A stretch of 64,000 nt of DNA, taken from the NCBI RefSeq assembly GCF_000504285.1, contig NZ_KI632511.1, positions 5,748,154-5,812,153 on the forward strand. The letters run 5' to 3'. This document shows positions 14,796 to 23,501 of the stretch, piece after piece. The stretch comes from Actinospica robiniae DSM 44927. Its GTDB lineage: Bacteria > Actinomycetota > Actinomycetes > Streptomycetales > Catenulisporaceae. The position numbers and the translations under genes are program-made. Under the pieces are notes generated by a model, which was not told where the DNA came from, did no database searches, and saw nothing but the letters and a program-made list of their open reading frames with translations. Numbering within the stretch: the first letter of the stretch is position 1; each line of letters opens with the position of its first letter.

Positions 14796-16750
14796 ACGGC
14801 GCGCCAGACTCAGTGTTCGAAGGACCAAGCCTCGACGCCCTGCCCGACTTCTTCGTCAAACTGCCCGGCAACGGGCCGACCGGACGCGGTCGCCTCATGG
14901 ATCGTCCGGTGGGCGGGCGAGCCGGGCGCTTCGTCGTGTTCGCCGGCTCACCCGCACGCGCCGAGGAGGTGCCCTCCTTCAAGGTGCACATGGTCAGTTC
15001 CAGCCGTCTGCGGGACCGGCTGATAGCGGACGGTGCGTTCAAGCAGTCCGATCACTGGCCCGGCTGGCTGGAGCTGACACGTGACGTGGAGTGCAGCTCC
15101 CCGTCCCAAGGCGTCGAGATTCTGACCGGCTCGTCGGCGAACGGGCTGCGGGAGTGGAAGACGCAGGACGGCCGTTCGCTCGGCGAGTTCATCGGCCGGC
15201 GAGCGCCCGGAGTCGCCGGGGCCTGGTTGGTACGTGGATCGAGCGTGCACGGCGTCGATCTCGTGCAGCGATTCTGGCTCCCAGAAGGCGTCGTTTCGCT
15301 GCCCGCGACCCGGCTGCGACAGCTGCTCGCCCCCGACGAGCCCGCACCGGCGCTCAGCCTCGACCAGATCCGGCGCATCGTCGACGAGGACTACGCGGAC
15401 GCCGAGACCTACAGCGTCCGCGAACAGCTCGCCGAAGACCTCCACGCCTTCGTCACCCTGATGCACCCGGACGACCAGATCGTCACGCTCTCCGGCGGCG
15501 AACTGCGACTCGGGAGCATTGTCGGGGAGCCGGAGCAGGTCGAGTCGTCCAACGGGCTGTCAAACCTGCGCCGCACGGTCGAATGGTCCACCGAATCCTT
15601 CGACTACACCGAACTGCCGGACGAACTACAGCAGCTGCTCTCCGTGCAGCGAGACGTCGTCAACCTCGCCAAGGTCGCGGCCCTGATACGCGGTCTCGGC
15701 GTGTCCGACCAGGAGATCGACGAGCAGAAGCAGGACGACCCGACGCTTGAGAGCGTCGAGATCGCGCGCCGCGAGCTGCGCCTGCCGGAGCCGGATGCCG
15801 AACTCGCCGACGAGCTGCTCATCCCGCGCGACTGGCTCCAGGAAGTGCGCGATCTCCTGTGGGACGACAAGCAGATCGTCCTGTACGGCCCGCCGGGCAC
15901 CGGTAAGACGTACCTTGCGCAGCACCTGGCCGAGTACCTCTCCGGCCGCGACCCGCAGCGGGTCAAGCTCGTGCAGTTTCACCCGTCCTACTCCTACGAG
16001 GACTTCTTCGAGGGCTTCCGGCCGCGCGAGGATCCGAAGACCGGCAACGTCGCCTTCCGCATCACCGCCGGCCCGCTGCGCGAGCTCGCCGAACTCGCCG
16101 CGCGCGAAGGCAACCGGCACATCCCGCACTTCCTGATCATCGACGAGCTCAACCGCGCGAACCTCGCGAAGGTCTTCGGCGAGCTTTACTTCCTGCTCGA
16201 ATACCGCAAGCGCACCGTCCGCCTCACCTACTCCGGCGATGACTTCGGCCTGCCCCCGAACCTGTTCATCATCGGAACCATGAATACCGCCGACCGGTCG
16301 ATCGCGCTCGTGGACACCGCGATGCGGCGCCGCTTCGCCTTCATCGAACTCTCCCCGGCCGAAGAACCCACCAAGGGTTTGCTTCACCGGTGGCTGGCCC
16401 GCAAAGGTAGGGAGCCCGAGCCCGCCCTACTCCTCGACGCGCTCAACGCGCGCATCGACGACCCCGACTTCAAGATCGGACCGTCCTACCTCATGAAGCC
16501 CGGCGTATACCGGGACGGCGGCCTGGAACGCACCTGGCGCACGAAGATCCTGCCGCTGCTGGAAGAACACCACTACGGCGAAGGCATCGGCATCGACCGC
16601 CGGTACGGGCTCGCCGCGCTGCGCCGGGCGATATCCGCGTCCACGGCATCGGCGGCCGTCGATGCCGCCGAATCCTCCTCCCCGCTTGAGCGGGACGCGG
16701 CAGCGCTGCTGGCCGCACCGGATGACGACGATCCGGAAGCCTCGCGTTGA
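14792..16750 (+). CDS. mcrB: McrB-like AAA+ NTPase with N-terminal DUF4357-like domain
   Basis: This 652-aa protein overlaps the methylase by four bases (ATGA). The C-terminal half is an McrB-type motor: Walker A YGPPGTGKTYL (near residue 366), FHPSYSYEDFFEGFRP, Walker B IIDELNRANLAKVFGE (near 448), and the McrB signature GTMNTADRS, then MRRRFAF. In McrBC the GTP-driven McrB ring translocates DNA and activates the McrC nuclease. The N-terminus is not the E. coli 5mC-binding fold. Residues ~20-145 (VFAGSPAR, then LTRDVECSSPSQ, LREWKTQDGRSL) look like DUF4357, a small domain found on several restriction-type proteins. It probably sets DNA recognition, but the target is unknown. Confidence 0.85.
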   Translation: MNGAPDSVFEGPSLDALPDFFVKLPGNGPTGRGRLMDRPVGGRAGRFVVFAGSPARAEEVPSFKVHMVSSSRLRDRLIADGAFKQSDHWPGWLELTRDVECSSPSQGVEILTGSSANGLREWKTQDGRSLGEFIGRRAPGVAGAWLVRGSSVHGVDLVQRFWLPEGVVSLPATRLRQLLAPDEPAPALSLDQIRRIVDEDYADAETYSVREQLAEDLHAFVTLMHPDDQIVTLSGGELRLGSIVGEPEQVESSNGLSNLRRTVEWSTESFDYTELPDELQQLLSVQRDVVNLAKVAALIRGLGVSDQEIDEQKQDDPTLESVEIARRELRLPEPDAELADELLIPRDWLQEVRDLLWDDKQIVLYGPPGTGKTYLAQHLAEYLSGRDPQRVKLVQFHPSYSYEDFFEGFRPREDPKTGNVAFRITAGPLRELAELAAREGNRHIPHFLIIDELNRANLAKVFGELYFLLEYRKRTVRLTYSGDDFGLPPNLFIIGTMNTADRSIALVDTAMRRRFAFIELSPAEEPTKGLLHRWLARKGREPEPALLLDALNARIDDPDFKIGPSYLMKPGVYRDGGLERTWRTKILPLLEEHHYGEGIGIDRRYGLAALRRAISASTASAAVDAAESSSPLERDAAALLAAPDDDDPEASR

Positions 16751-18015
16751 CGGTCATCGAACTGCGCGAGCACGCCCAGCCGGTCGAGCTGCGCCTCGAC
16801 GACGCGACTGGGCGTGCTCTCGCCGCGTCGGGGATCGTCAAGGCGTCCCCCGATCCATTTCTCCCAGGGATCTGGCGGCTGTCCGCGGACCGGTTCGTCG
16901 GTTCGGCCACCGTGGTGGCGACCGCCGCCACACCAGGCGCCACTGAACACACGGCGCACGCGGTGACGGTACGGATCGTCCCGAAGGTCTCGATCAGCCG
17001 CCTGTTCTTCCTCCTCGGGTACGCATTGAACCCGAGAGGCTGGCGCGAGGACCAGATCGAACTGGCAGAGCACCCCGATCTGCTGCCCGCGCTCGCGCAC
17101 GCGTTCGAACGGCAGGCCGACCGCGCCCTGCGACAGGGGCTGCTCCAGGGGTATCGACGCACCGAGGAGAGCGCGTGGGTCGTGCGCGGCCGGCTGCGCG
17201 AGACCGAGCAGCTACGCCGACGCTTCGGGGCCGCACTGCCCGTGGAGATCGAGTACGACGAATTCACCACCGACATCCCCGAGAACCGGATCCTGCGCGC
17301 CGCCGCCAACCGGCTGCTGCGCCTGCCCGGTGTCCCGGCCCCGGTCCGACGCCGGCTGCTTCACCAGCGCGCCCGCCTCCTGGACACCTCGCCGCTGGTG
17401 CGCGGCACGCAACCGCCCTCGTGGTCCCCGAACAGGCTCAACGCCCGATACGTTCCGGCGCTGCGTCTCGCCGAGATCATCCTGCGCGGCGGATCGGTCG
17501 AGCACGATCTCGGCGCGGTGCGCGTGAACGGCTTCCTGTTCGACATGGCCAAGATCTTCGAGGACTTCGTCACCGTCGCGATCCGGGAACAGCTCACCGT
17601 CGACGCGGCCGGTTCCGCGGGCGCGGTGAAGCTCCAGGCCCGCCACCACCTCGACGAGGCCGACACCGTGCTGCTGAAACCGGACCTGGTCTGGTACGAC
17701 GCGGCACACCGTCCCCTCGCGGTCATCGACGCGAAGTACAAGGCGGAAAAGCCCGAGGGGTTCCCCGGCGCGGACCTCTACCAGCTGCTCGCCTACTGCA
17801 CCGTCCTCGGTCTGCCCGAAGGCCACCTCGTCTACGCGAAGGGCAACGCCGCGCACGCCGACCACGTGGTGCGCCGCGCCGGCATCCGCATCCACCAACA
17901 CGCTCTCGACCTGCAACAGCCCCCCGACGCCATCCTCGCCCAACTCGCCTCAATCGCCCGCCACTGCGAAGGATCAGCCGGTCGGCTGTCGGAGAAAAGC
18001 CTCGTCACCAGTTGA
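16747..18015 (+). CDS. mcrC: McrC-like nuclease subunit
   Basis: This 422-aa protein starts with TTG, which overlaps the mcrB stop (TTGA); no better start is nearby, so translation is probably coupled to McrB. An N-terminal beta-rich McrB-binding region is followed by DEFTTDIPENRILRAA, typical of McrC. A PD-(D/E)xK nuclease core comes next (LLKPDLVWY ... VIDAKYKAEK near residue 325, then DLYQLLAYC). McrC is the cleaving subunit of McrBC and acts on DNA gripped by the McrB ring. The catalytic D...DxK residues are all present, so an active enzyme is expected. This is the last gene of the contiguous operon; the next starts 67 bases downstream. Confidence 0.85.
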   Translation: MTVIELREHAQPVELRLDDATGRALAASGIVKASPDPFLPGIWRLSADRFVGSATVVATAATPGATEHTAHAVTVRIVPKVSISRLFFLLGYALNPRGWREDQIELAEHPDLLPALAHAFERQADRALRQGLLQGYRRTEESAWVVRGRLRETEQLRRRFGAALPVEIEYDEFTTDIPENRILRAAANRLLRLPGVPAPVRRRLLHQRARLLDTSPLVRGTQPPSWSPNRLNARYVPALRLAEIILRGGSVEHDLGAVRVNGFLFDMAKIFEDFVTVAIREQLTVDAAGSAGAVKLQARHHLDEADTVLLKPDLVWYDAAHRPLAVIDAKYKAEKPEGFPGADLYQLLAYCTVLGLPEGHLVYAKGNAAHADHVVRRAGIRIHQHALDLQQPPDAILAQLASIARHCEGSAGRLSEKSLVTS

Positions 18016-18082
18016 ACCGAGGATGCGCACACGCGGATGATCCCGTGCGCCGCGGGCTCAGGCGTCGCTAAAGTCGTTCCTC

Positions 18083-19357
18083 GTGACGGATACCGACCAC
18101 CTTCTCCCCGGCTGGAGCGACGACACTGAGGTTCGCGAGACCTCGCACGCGGCATTGTCGAACCTGGTCGCCGTGCTGGACCTGGCAGGCCGTGGCCAGA
18201 TCAAGTGCAGCGAGAAGACCAGGCGTCCGACCGCGGCGAGCGTGGAAGCGGTCGCGCGAGTGCTGCAAGGCGGCGACTTTTACCGCGATGAGAGCCTCGG
18301 GCCGATCGCCGCGTTCGCGTGGCCCCTGCTGATCCAGGCCGGCGGTCTCGCTCAGATGAACGGCACCCGCCTGGACCCGACCACCCGCGGCCGGGCCGTT
18401 ATGGCCGCCCCGACGTACCCGGCCCTGGCGGGCCTGTGGGGCAAGTGGCAGGCCAAGGCACTGATCGACGAGTTCTCCAGGGTCGAGGCGATCAAAGGCC
18501 AGCGCAAGGCGGCCACCCTCACCGCCCCGCTGAAACGGCGCACCGGCGTCGCGCTCGGGCTCGCCGACCTTCCGATGGGCGAGTGGATCGAGACCGACGC
18601 GGCGTTCCGCGGGCTTCGACGACATCCGGAACTCAAGATCGCCCGCAACGAGCGGGCGGCGTGGAACCTGTACCTGGAGGACGCGCAGTACGGCTCGATG
18701 GGCTATGACGGATTCGGGAGCTGGGAGGTGCTCGAAGGCCGCTACGCGTTATGCGTGATGTTCGAGTACGCCGCCACGCTCGGGCTGCTCGATGTCGCCT
18801 ACCGCGATCCCGAAGACGCGCGCAACGATTTCCGCCACCTGTGGGGCGCCGAGGACTACGGATACCTCTCCCGCTATGACGGCCTTGTCGCGGTGCGCGT
18901 CAACACGCTTGGTGCGGCCGTCCTGCGGGCACGCCCAGCAGAGGACCTCGTCCTGCCCGCGGTCGCCCCGGTCGCCCCGGTCGTGGCGGTAGCGGCGCAG
19001 CCCGGCCGCGCGCGGGCCGCGCGTTCGGCGCGCGTCGCGGAGTCCGCACCGCCGATGCCGCGTACGAGCACGCGATGCAAAGCGGACCGGGCAATCGTCT
19101 CAGCCCTGTCCGACGCGAGCGCAATGCGGGTGTTCGCGGCCGTGGTCCCTGTGGCAGGACCCGACCAACCGGACCAGCCTCGGCCGGGAATAGTCTCATA
19201 CAGGTACATCACAGTGACCGGCATCGGCAAGGTCACCGGGCTCACACCCGAAGTGATCAACGCGGCGGTCGCACGGCTGGCTGAAGCAGGGGTGTTGACC
19301 TGCGACGGCGACCCCGAACACGGATGGCGCATCAGCCCGCACGCGTTCACGCCGTGA
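18083..19357 (+). CDS. defence-island protein with terminal winged helices, function unknown
   Basis: This 424-aa protein has a GTG start. I cannot name its family. The N-terminal ~75 residues (LSNLVAVLDLAGRG ... SEKTRRPTAASVEAVARVL) resemble the winged-helix region found on XPB/Ssl2-type helicase-associated proteins. Residues ~110-260 are helical. A low-complexity Ala/Pro/Arg linker follows near 290-330. The last ~60 residues (GIGKVTGLTPEVINAAVARL) form another winged helix. No helicase motif is present. It follows mcrC in the same direction after 67 bases, so it may belong to the defence operon as a DNA-binding or regulatory part, or be an unrelated passenger. Confidence 0.6.
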   Translation: MTDTDHLLPGWSDDTEVRETSHAALSNLVAVLDLAGRGQIKCSEKTRRPTAASVEAVARVLQGGDFYRDESLGPIAAFAWPLLIQAGGLAQMNGTRLDPTTRGRAVMAAPTYPALAGLWGKWQAKALIDEFSRVEAIKGQRKAATLTAPLKRRTGVALGLADLPMGEWIETDAAFRGLRRHPELKIARNERAAWNLYLEDAQYGSMGYDGFGSWEVLEGRYALCVMFEYAATLGLLDVAYRDPEDARNDFRHLWGAEDYGYLSRYDGLVAVRVNTLGAAVLRARPAEDLVLPAVAPVAPVVAVAAQPGRARAARSARVAESAPPMPRTSTRCKADRAIVSALSDASAMRVFAAVVPVAGPDQPDQPRPGIVSYRYITVTGIGKVTGLTPEVINAAVARLAEAGVLTCDGDPEHGWRISPHAFTP

Positions 19358-19397
19358 GCCGAACCGGCACAGCATAATGCCAGCGATACCGCACCGC

Positions 19398-19773
19398 TCA
19401 AAGCCACCCGGCACCCCGCCGGTAAAAACGGACAAGGGTGTAGATCGGATCGAGTGACTGCCCCTGACCTGCGAGGGCAGCGATGATTTCGACGCAGGTC
19501 AGGTACGCGATTGCGGAATGCGCCTGGTAGGCGAAGCGACGCTCACTCAGCCCGAGCCACACCCATCGTGTTTCTCGTGCGGGCAGGTTCATCGTTCGGG
19601 GTGCGCACCATTTCGCGGGGCGTCAGAGCATCCGCCTCGAAGTCGTTGTACGCTTCAACGCTGTACGCCCACAGGACGGCCCAGCGCTCACGCTCGACGT
19701 CCGGGATCTGGTCCTCCCATTTCACGGGTTCACTCCCACGCCCGGTTCCGCGTAGATCGTCGTCGAATTCCAC
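19398..19773 (-). pseudogene. small hypothetical gene, probably frameshifted
   Basis: Two overlapping minus-strand frames each look protein-like for part of their length. The first starts at a GTG near 19,727 (preceded by GGGAG) and encodes EDQIPDVERERWAVLWAYSV, which holds to about 19,600. The second continues as SERRFAYQAHSAIAYLTC and ends at 19,398. A single indel near 19,590 would join them into about 110 residues. No family is recognised. It may be a decayed gene or two chance frames. Confidence 0.3.
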
Positions 19774-19783
19774 TCGCCACTAG

Positions 19784-19809
19784 AGCAGAATGAGCGAGCA
19801 GAATGAGCG
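19784..19809. repeat. 13-bp perfect tandem duplication
   Basis: AGCAGAATGAGCG occurs twice in direct succession (19,784-19,796 and 19,797-19,809) in non-coding DNA between the small hypothetical frame and the Tad operon. It is probably a slippage duplication; no role is evident. Confidence 0.7.
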
Positions 19810-19888
19810 AGTGATGCCGTTAATGCCCGACCCTAGCGATCTGAAGCGTTTCCTCTCCGCGCCAGGAAAACGAGGCTGGTCGGGCACT

Positions 19889-19916
19889 GTGCTCCCCGCG
19901 GACGCGGGGGTGGTCT
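19889..19916 (+). repeat. solitary type I-E-like CRISPR repeat / hairpin after the Tad operon
   Basis: The 28 bases begin GTGCTCCCCGC and end GCGGGGGTGGTCT around a GGAC loop, giving a 6-bp CCCCGC/GCGGGG stem. Layout, length and termini closely match the type I-E repeats common in actinomycetes (GTGCTCCCCGC...GCGGGG.TGGTCC). No second copy occurs about 61 bases to either side and no cas gene is in the window. It lies 12 bases past the stop of the last Tad-operon gene, so it may instead be that operon's terminator, although no T tract follows on that strand. Confidence 0.45.
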
Positions 19917-19927
19917 GATGCGTCGGT

Positions 19928-22606
19928 TTACTGACTGACCGTTGTCGCCGCCGTGGAGGTAGTCGGCGTTGTTCGTGGCGTCGCCTCCACGGTCAGGTCG
20001 GATGACTGGCTGATGGTTGCGAGCGAGGCGGTTCGGTCGTCGAGGTCGGTGCGTTCATCGAGGAGCCATGTCTGGTCGAGGTCGGAGACGCCTTCGGCGA
20101 GGTCGCCGCGTACGTGTGCGAGGGCTTGGGCGGCCAGCTCGGTGCGGCGGGCGGGGTTGTGCTCGGTGCGGGCTTCGGTTTCGAGTTGGGTGAAGTCGGC
20201 GTGGTCGGTGCGGATCAGCCGGTGGTTGAGGTGGTAGGTGCCGTGTGGTTCGCGGATGACCGACTGGACGTCTTCGCCGTCCTCTGGGATGTGGTCGGGG
20301 GCGAGTTCGGTGATGACGGTGTGGAGCTCTTGTCGGAGGCGTACGAGGGTGCGGTTGGGGCCGCCGGGGCCGCCGTTGTTCCAGATCGCGGTGGTGATCT
20401 GCTGGAGAGTGCGGCCGCGTGGGTGGAGGGCGAGGTAGGTGAGCAGTTGGGCGTTGCGCCCGCCGGGGCCGGGCCTTGTCTGGCCGGAGGTGTTCTCGAA
20501 GACCAGCGGGCCGAGGATGCGCAGCAGAATCGGGGCACGCAGCGGGGCCGGCGTCGCCGGGCTGCCGGTCGGCGGGGTGCGGCGGACGGCGCTCGCCGAG
20601 GTGGAGGTGCCTGTCAGCGGAGTCGCGGGCGGATCCGGCTCGGCTTCCTCGGGCGCTGCGGGCGGGGCGGTGGCGTCCTGGTGGCGTTCGTCGTCGGCGG
20701 GGTCGGACTCGGGGTGCTGGTCTGCGAGTCGGGCGTGGTGTTCCCCGTGGGTCTGGGCGGGGATGCGCTGTGCGGTCCTGGCAGCGCGGTCGTGGCGCAG
20801 GGTGGTGTAGAGGTCTGCGGCCATCGGGCGGGGCACGGTGTGGAAGCGTGTGCCGGCGAAGGCGGCGGCCCGCGGGCCCGTGACCTTGGATGGACGGCCT
20901 TCGTCGTCGATCATGATGCTGGTCAAGGGGTGGGCGGCGAGGTGACCCGGGTCGCCGATGAGCAGGATGGCGAGACCGTTGTGTCCTCTGTCGGCGGCGA
21001 GTGCGGCGCTGATCTGGAAGGTGGTGGCTGACTGGGCATCGGCGATGACGAGGGTTCGCGCGCCCTCGGCGTTCCCGGCGCGGTCGGCGGCGGCGTTCAG
21101 GGCGGCGGCGGTGTCCGGAAGCAGGACGAGCCAGTCGGGGTCGTGCGGGTCCATAGCGGCGCCGATGAGCTGGTGGGCGAGGGTTTCGGTGGTGACGAGG
21201 CGGTGCGGGGGCTGGGAGGCCAGGGCGCTGAGGGCGAGGGCGGCGGCTGCGTCGTGTGCGCTGGGGCCGGTGTAGACGGTCAGGGGGTGGTGTTCGGGCT
21301 CGAGGATCGCCTCGTCGGAGCCGGTGGGGGCCGTGCCGAAGACGAGGTGTTCGGGGCGTGGCCGCAGCAGCGGGGGCGGGTTGGGTTCGGTTTCGAGTTC
21401 GGGGTCCCAGTCGCCTGTCGCGGCCATCTCGGCCCGGGTGGCGATGACGGTGAGCTGCTCGACGGACCTGGGCATCTGCGGGTCGTGGCCGGTGCGGCGG
21501 GCGAGGCGGCGCAGGGTGAGCGTCGCGCCGGCTGCGGCCATCAGGAGGGTGATGCCGATGTAACCGCCGTCCGGGAGGTCGAGGCCGGTGGTCCACGGGG
21601 CGTGTGCGCGCGGGCCGTGGGCCGGGTTCGGGGGGCGGTTCGCGCGGTTTGCGGCTGTCGCGGTGTCGGGCGGCACGCGGCGGGCTCCGGCGGACGGGAC
21701 GGGGCGGTGGCCGGTGGCGGCCGGGGTGGGGGTTTCGGGCGCGACGGGGCGCGGTGTGGCCGACGTCGCGGCGGTGGCGGCCGGACCGTCGGAGCCGGTG
21801 GTGGGGCGGGGCGGCGCGGGGGTCGCACGGGTTGTATGGGGCGGCGGCATCGTGACGCCCGTGCGGGGAACGGTCAGCGTCCAGCCGGGCTGGATGAGCT
21901 CGGGGTTGGCCAGGACGTCGCCACCTTGCTCGGTGCGCCCGAGGTTGGCGTCGTAAATCTCTGGCCAGTCCTGGCCTTCGCCGTATGCGTCCTTAGCAAT
22001 GGCCCACAGGGTCTCGCCTTCTTGGACGGTGTGCGCGCCGGCGCCCCCGTGGTGCCGCTGGTGTTCGCAGTGCGCGATCGCCTTTCGGACCTGCGCCTCC
22101 AGGGCGCTGTGCCCGCGCATCCCGCGATCGCCCCGTTCATACCCGTGGCGCAGGTGGTGGTGTGGGAGGGTCGTGGCGTGGACCGCCCCGGCGGGGGCTT
22201 GGGCTGCGGCCGCCGTGCCCGTGACCATGACGCTCACGACCGTGGTCGGGGTCAGGCGCAACAGGATGTGCGGGATGGCGGTGCGTGGGATGTGGAAGAC
22301 GGTGACGAGCAGTTGCAGGGCGGCGGCGAGGGCGAAGGGCGCCCAGATGATCCACGCCAGGTCGATGGCGGCGAGGGCGAACTCGGGCGCGTCGGCGGAC
22401 GGGTCGGCCTGGAGCGTGTTCCAGAACAGTTCGGCCTGGTTGAGGTTGAGGTACGGGAGGGTCGCTGTGAGGGGGTTTTCTGCGGCGCGCCACAGGCCGA
22501 CGGGGATGGCGGCGAGGGCGATGTAGAGCACGATGAACGGTTCGGCCCGCCGCAGCGGGCCGGGGCGCTTCGGCACGGGCTGCGGTGCGCGCGGTGGGGC
22601 CGTCAT
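19928..22606 (-). CDS. membrane protein with LysM and C-terminal BTAD domains
   Basis: This 892-aa protein is the last gene of the Tad operon and overlaps the upstream gene (ATGA). Two membrane segments lie in the first ~150 residues (FIVLYIALAAIPVGLW; an Ala-rich segment near 85-105). A LysM domain follows (~195-250: VQEGETLWAIAKDAYGEG ... NPELIQPGWTLTVP). After a Pro/Thr-rich linker comes a membrane segment near 350 (GYIGITLLMAAAGATL), a ~300-residue region, and a C-terminal BTAD-type region (~680-860: ILLRILGPL, RLRQELHTVITEL). LysM binds peptidoglycan or chitin; BTAD is the helical activation domain of SARP-type regulators. The combination suggests a wall-sensing or scaffold protein linked to pilus assembly. 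That role is inferred. Confidence 0.75.
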   Translation of the reverse strand: MTAPPRAPQPVPKRPGPLRRAEPFIVLYIALAAIPVGLWRAAENPLTATLPYLNLNQAELFWNTLQADPSADAPEFALAAIDLAWIIWAPFALAAALQLLVTVFHIPRTAIPHILLRLTPTTVVSVMVTGTAAAAQAPAGAVHATTLPHHHLRHGYERGDRGMRGHSALEAQVRKAIAHCEHQRHHGGAGAHTVQEGETLWAIAKDAYGEGQDWPEIYDANLGRTEQGGDVLANPELIQPGWTLTVPRTGVTMPPPHTTRATPAPPRPTTGSDGPAATAATSATPRPVAPETPTPAATGHRPVPSAGARRVPPDTATAANRANRPPNPAHGPRAHAPWTTGLDLPDGGYIGITLLMAAAGATLTLRRLARRTGHDPQMPRSVEQLTVIATRAEMAATGDWDPELETEPNPPPLLRPRPEHLVFGTAPTGSDEAILEPEHHPLTVYTGPSAHDAAAALALSALASQPPHRLVTTETLAHQLIGAAMDPHDPDWLVLLPDTAAALNAAADRAGNAEGARTLVIADAQSATTFQISAALAADRGHNGLAILLIGDPGHLAAHPLTSIMIDDEGRPSKVTGPRAAAFAGTRFHTVPRPMAADLYTTLRHDRAARTAQRIPAQTHGEHHARLADQHPESDPADDERHQDATAPPAAPEEAEPDPPATPLTGTSTSASAVRRTPPTGSPATPAPLRAPILLRILGPLVFENTSGQTRPGPGGRNAQLLTYLALHPRGRTLQQITTAIWNNGGPGGPNRTLVRLRQELHTVITELAPDHIPEDGEDVQSVIREPHGTYHLNHRLIRTDHADFTQLETEARTEHNPARRTELAAQALAHVRGDLAEGVSDLDQTWLLDERTDLDDRTASLATISQSSDLTVEATPRTTPTTSTAATTVSQ

Positions 22607-23070
22607 GGACGGGTTCCCTGGTTGCGGCCCGTATCGCCCGGCGTGGCGATGCCGGCGACGAGTGTGGCCACGCCCGTGCCGGTGGCGGTGAAGCCGCGGA
22701 GCCCGAAGGCTTGCAGGATGCGGGCGGGGATGGTGCGTCTGGCGGTGACGGTGAGCGTGTGTCCGTGGAGGCTGGCAGTGCCGGTGTCGCCGTGTGCGCG
22801 CAGGAAGTTTTCCGCGGTGTCGATCGCGCGGGCCGAGGCGGGGATGAGGCGGCCGTCGCGTAACTGGTCGAGTTGGAGTTGCTCGATTCCCGCGCGGGCG
22901 GCTTGTTCGGCCTGGTCGATGGCTTGGGCTCGGGCGGCGAGGGTTTCGCCGCCGTCGACCAGCAGCCCGGTGGCGGCGATGATGGCGGTCGCGGCGAGCA
23001 GGAAGTAGACGCTCGCGGAGCCGCGTTCGTGCTCCTCGTGCACCAGGGCCGGGTCTGGGTTCTGAGTCAC
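22603..23070 (-). CDS. TadG-like pseudopilin / Rv3655c-like secreted membrane protein
   Basis: This 155-aa protein has a GTG start overlapping the upstream stop (GTGA). A 17-residue leader ends in Gly, followed by SASVYFLLAATAIIAA and one membrane helix (LLVDGG at its end). This is the actinobacterial TadE/TadG-like N-terminus. The +5 residue, usually Glu in substrates of the prepilin peptidase, is Tyr here, so processing may be poor or absent. The rest is a helical periplasmic or surface domain and a mixed C-terminal part (TLTVTARRTIPARIL). It is probably a minor pilin or assembly factor of the Tad pilus. Confidence 0.7.
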   Translation of the reverse strand: MTQNPDPALVHEEHERGSASVYFLLAATAIIAATGLLVDGGETLAARAQAIDQAEQAARAGIEQLQLDQLRDGRLIPASARAIDTAENFLRAHGDTGTASLHGHTLTVTARRTIPARILQAFGLRGFTATGTGVATLVAGIATPGDTGRNQGTRP

Positions 23071-23501
23071 GGGGCGCCTCCGGGTGCGTAGAGGTTGCGC
23101 GGTGCGGTTTCGGCGGCGCTCACGGTTTCGTGTCCGGGGAATCCGGCCGTGAGCAGGTCGTGGAGGGGGACGGTGCAGTTCACGGCGGCGGTGACGGAGT
23201 CGGCCGCGCGGTTCTGGGTGAGGGTGACGTGCGGGTCGGTGCAGTCGTAGGAGCCGGCGAGGATCGCGCGGGCGGCGTCCTGGGCGCGGGACTGCGCCCC
23301 GTTGCCGGTGTCGGTGCCCAGGGCTGCGGCGAGGGCCGCTTGGTCAGCGGCCTGGTCGATCAGGTCCCTGGCGTGCACGGCGCGGGCGGCGCCGACGACG
23401 AACAGCAGCAGGAGCACGACGAGCGGGATCACGATGACGGTCTCGACGCTCAACGACCCGTCCTGCGGGCAACGCGTCTCGGGCGCAGGGTTCTGAATCA
23501 T
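23067..23501 (-). CDS. TadE-like minor pilin
   Basis: This 144-aa protein overlaps both neighbours by four bases. A short leader ends at Gly15, with SLSVE after it: the G/xxxxE prepilin-peptidase signature. A single helix follows (TVIVIPLVVLLLLFVVGAA), and then a region rich in Asp and Ala (RDLIDQAADQAALAAALG). TadE-like minor pilins sit in the membrane and are needed for Tad/Flp pilus assembly. Two Cys in the mature part (YDCTDP, AVNCTV) could form a disulfide outside the membrane. Confidence 0.75.
   Translation of the reverse strand: MIQNPAPETRCPQDGSLSVETVIVIPLVVLLLLFVVGAARAVHARDLIDQAADQAALAAALGTDTGNGAQSRAQDAARAILAGSYDCTDPHVTLTQNRAADSVTAAVNCTVPLHDLLTAGFPGHETVSAAETAPRNLYAPGGAP

Noticed and set aside
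19800-19990. A true CRISPR array around the I-E-like repeat
   Set aside because: No second repeat at the expected spacing on either side and no cas gene in the window.
21143-23008. 621-aa plus-strand frame across the LysM-BTAD and TadG-like genes
   Set aside because: Gly/Arg-rich shadow; the minus-strand genes have proper domains and ATGA couplings.
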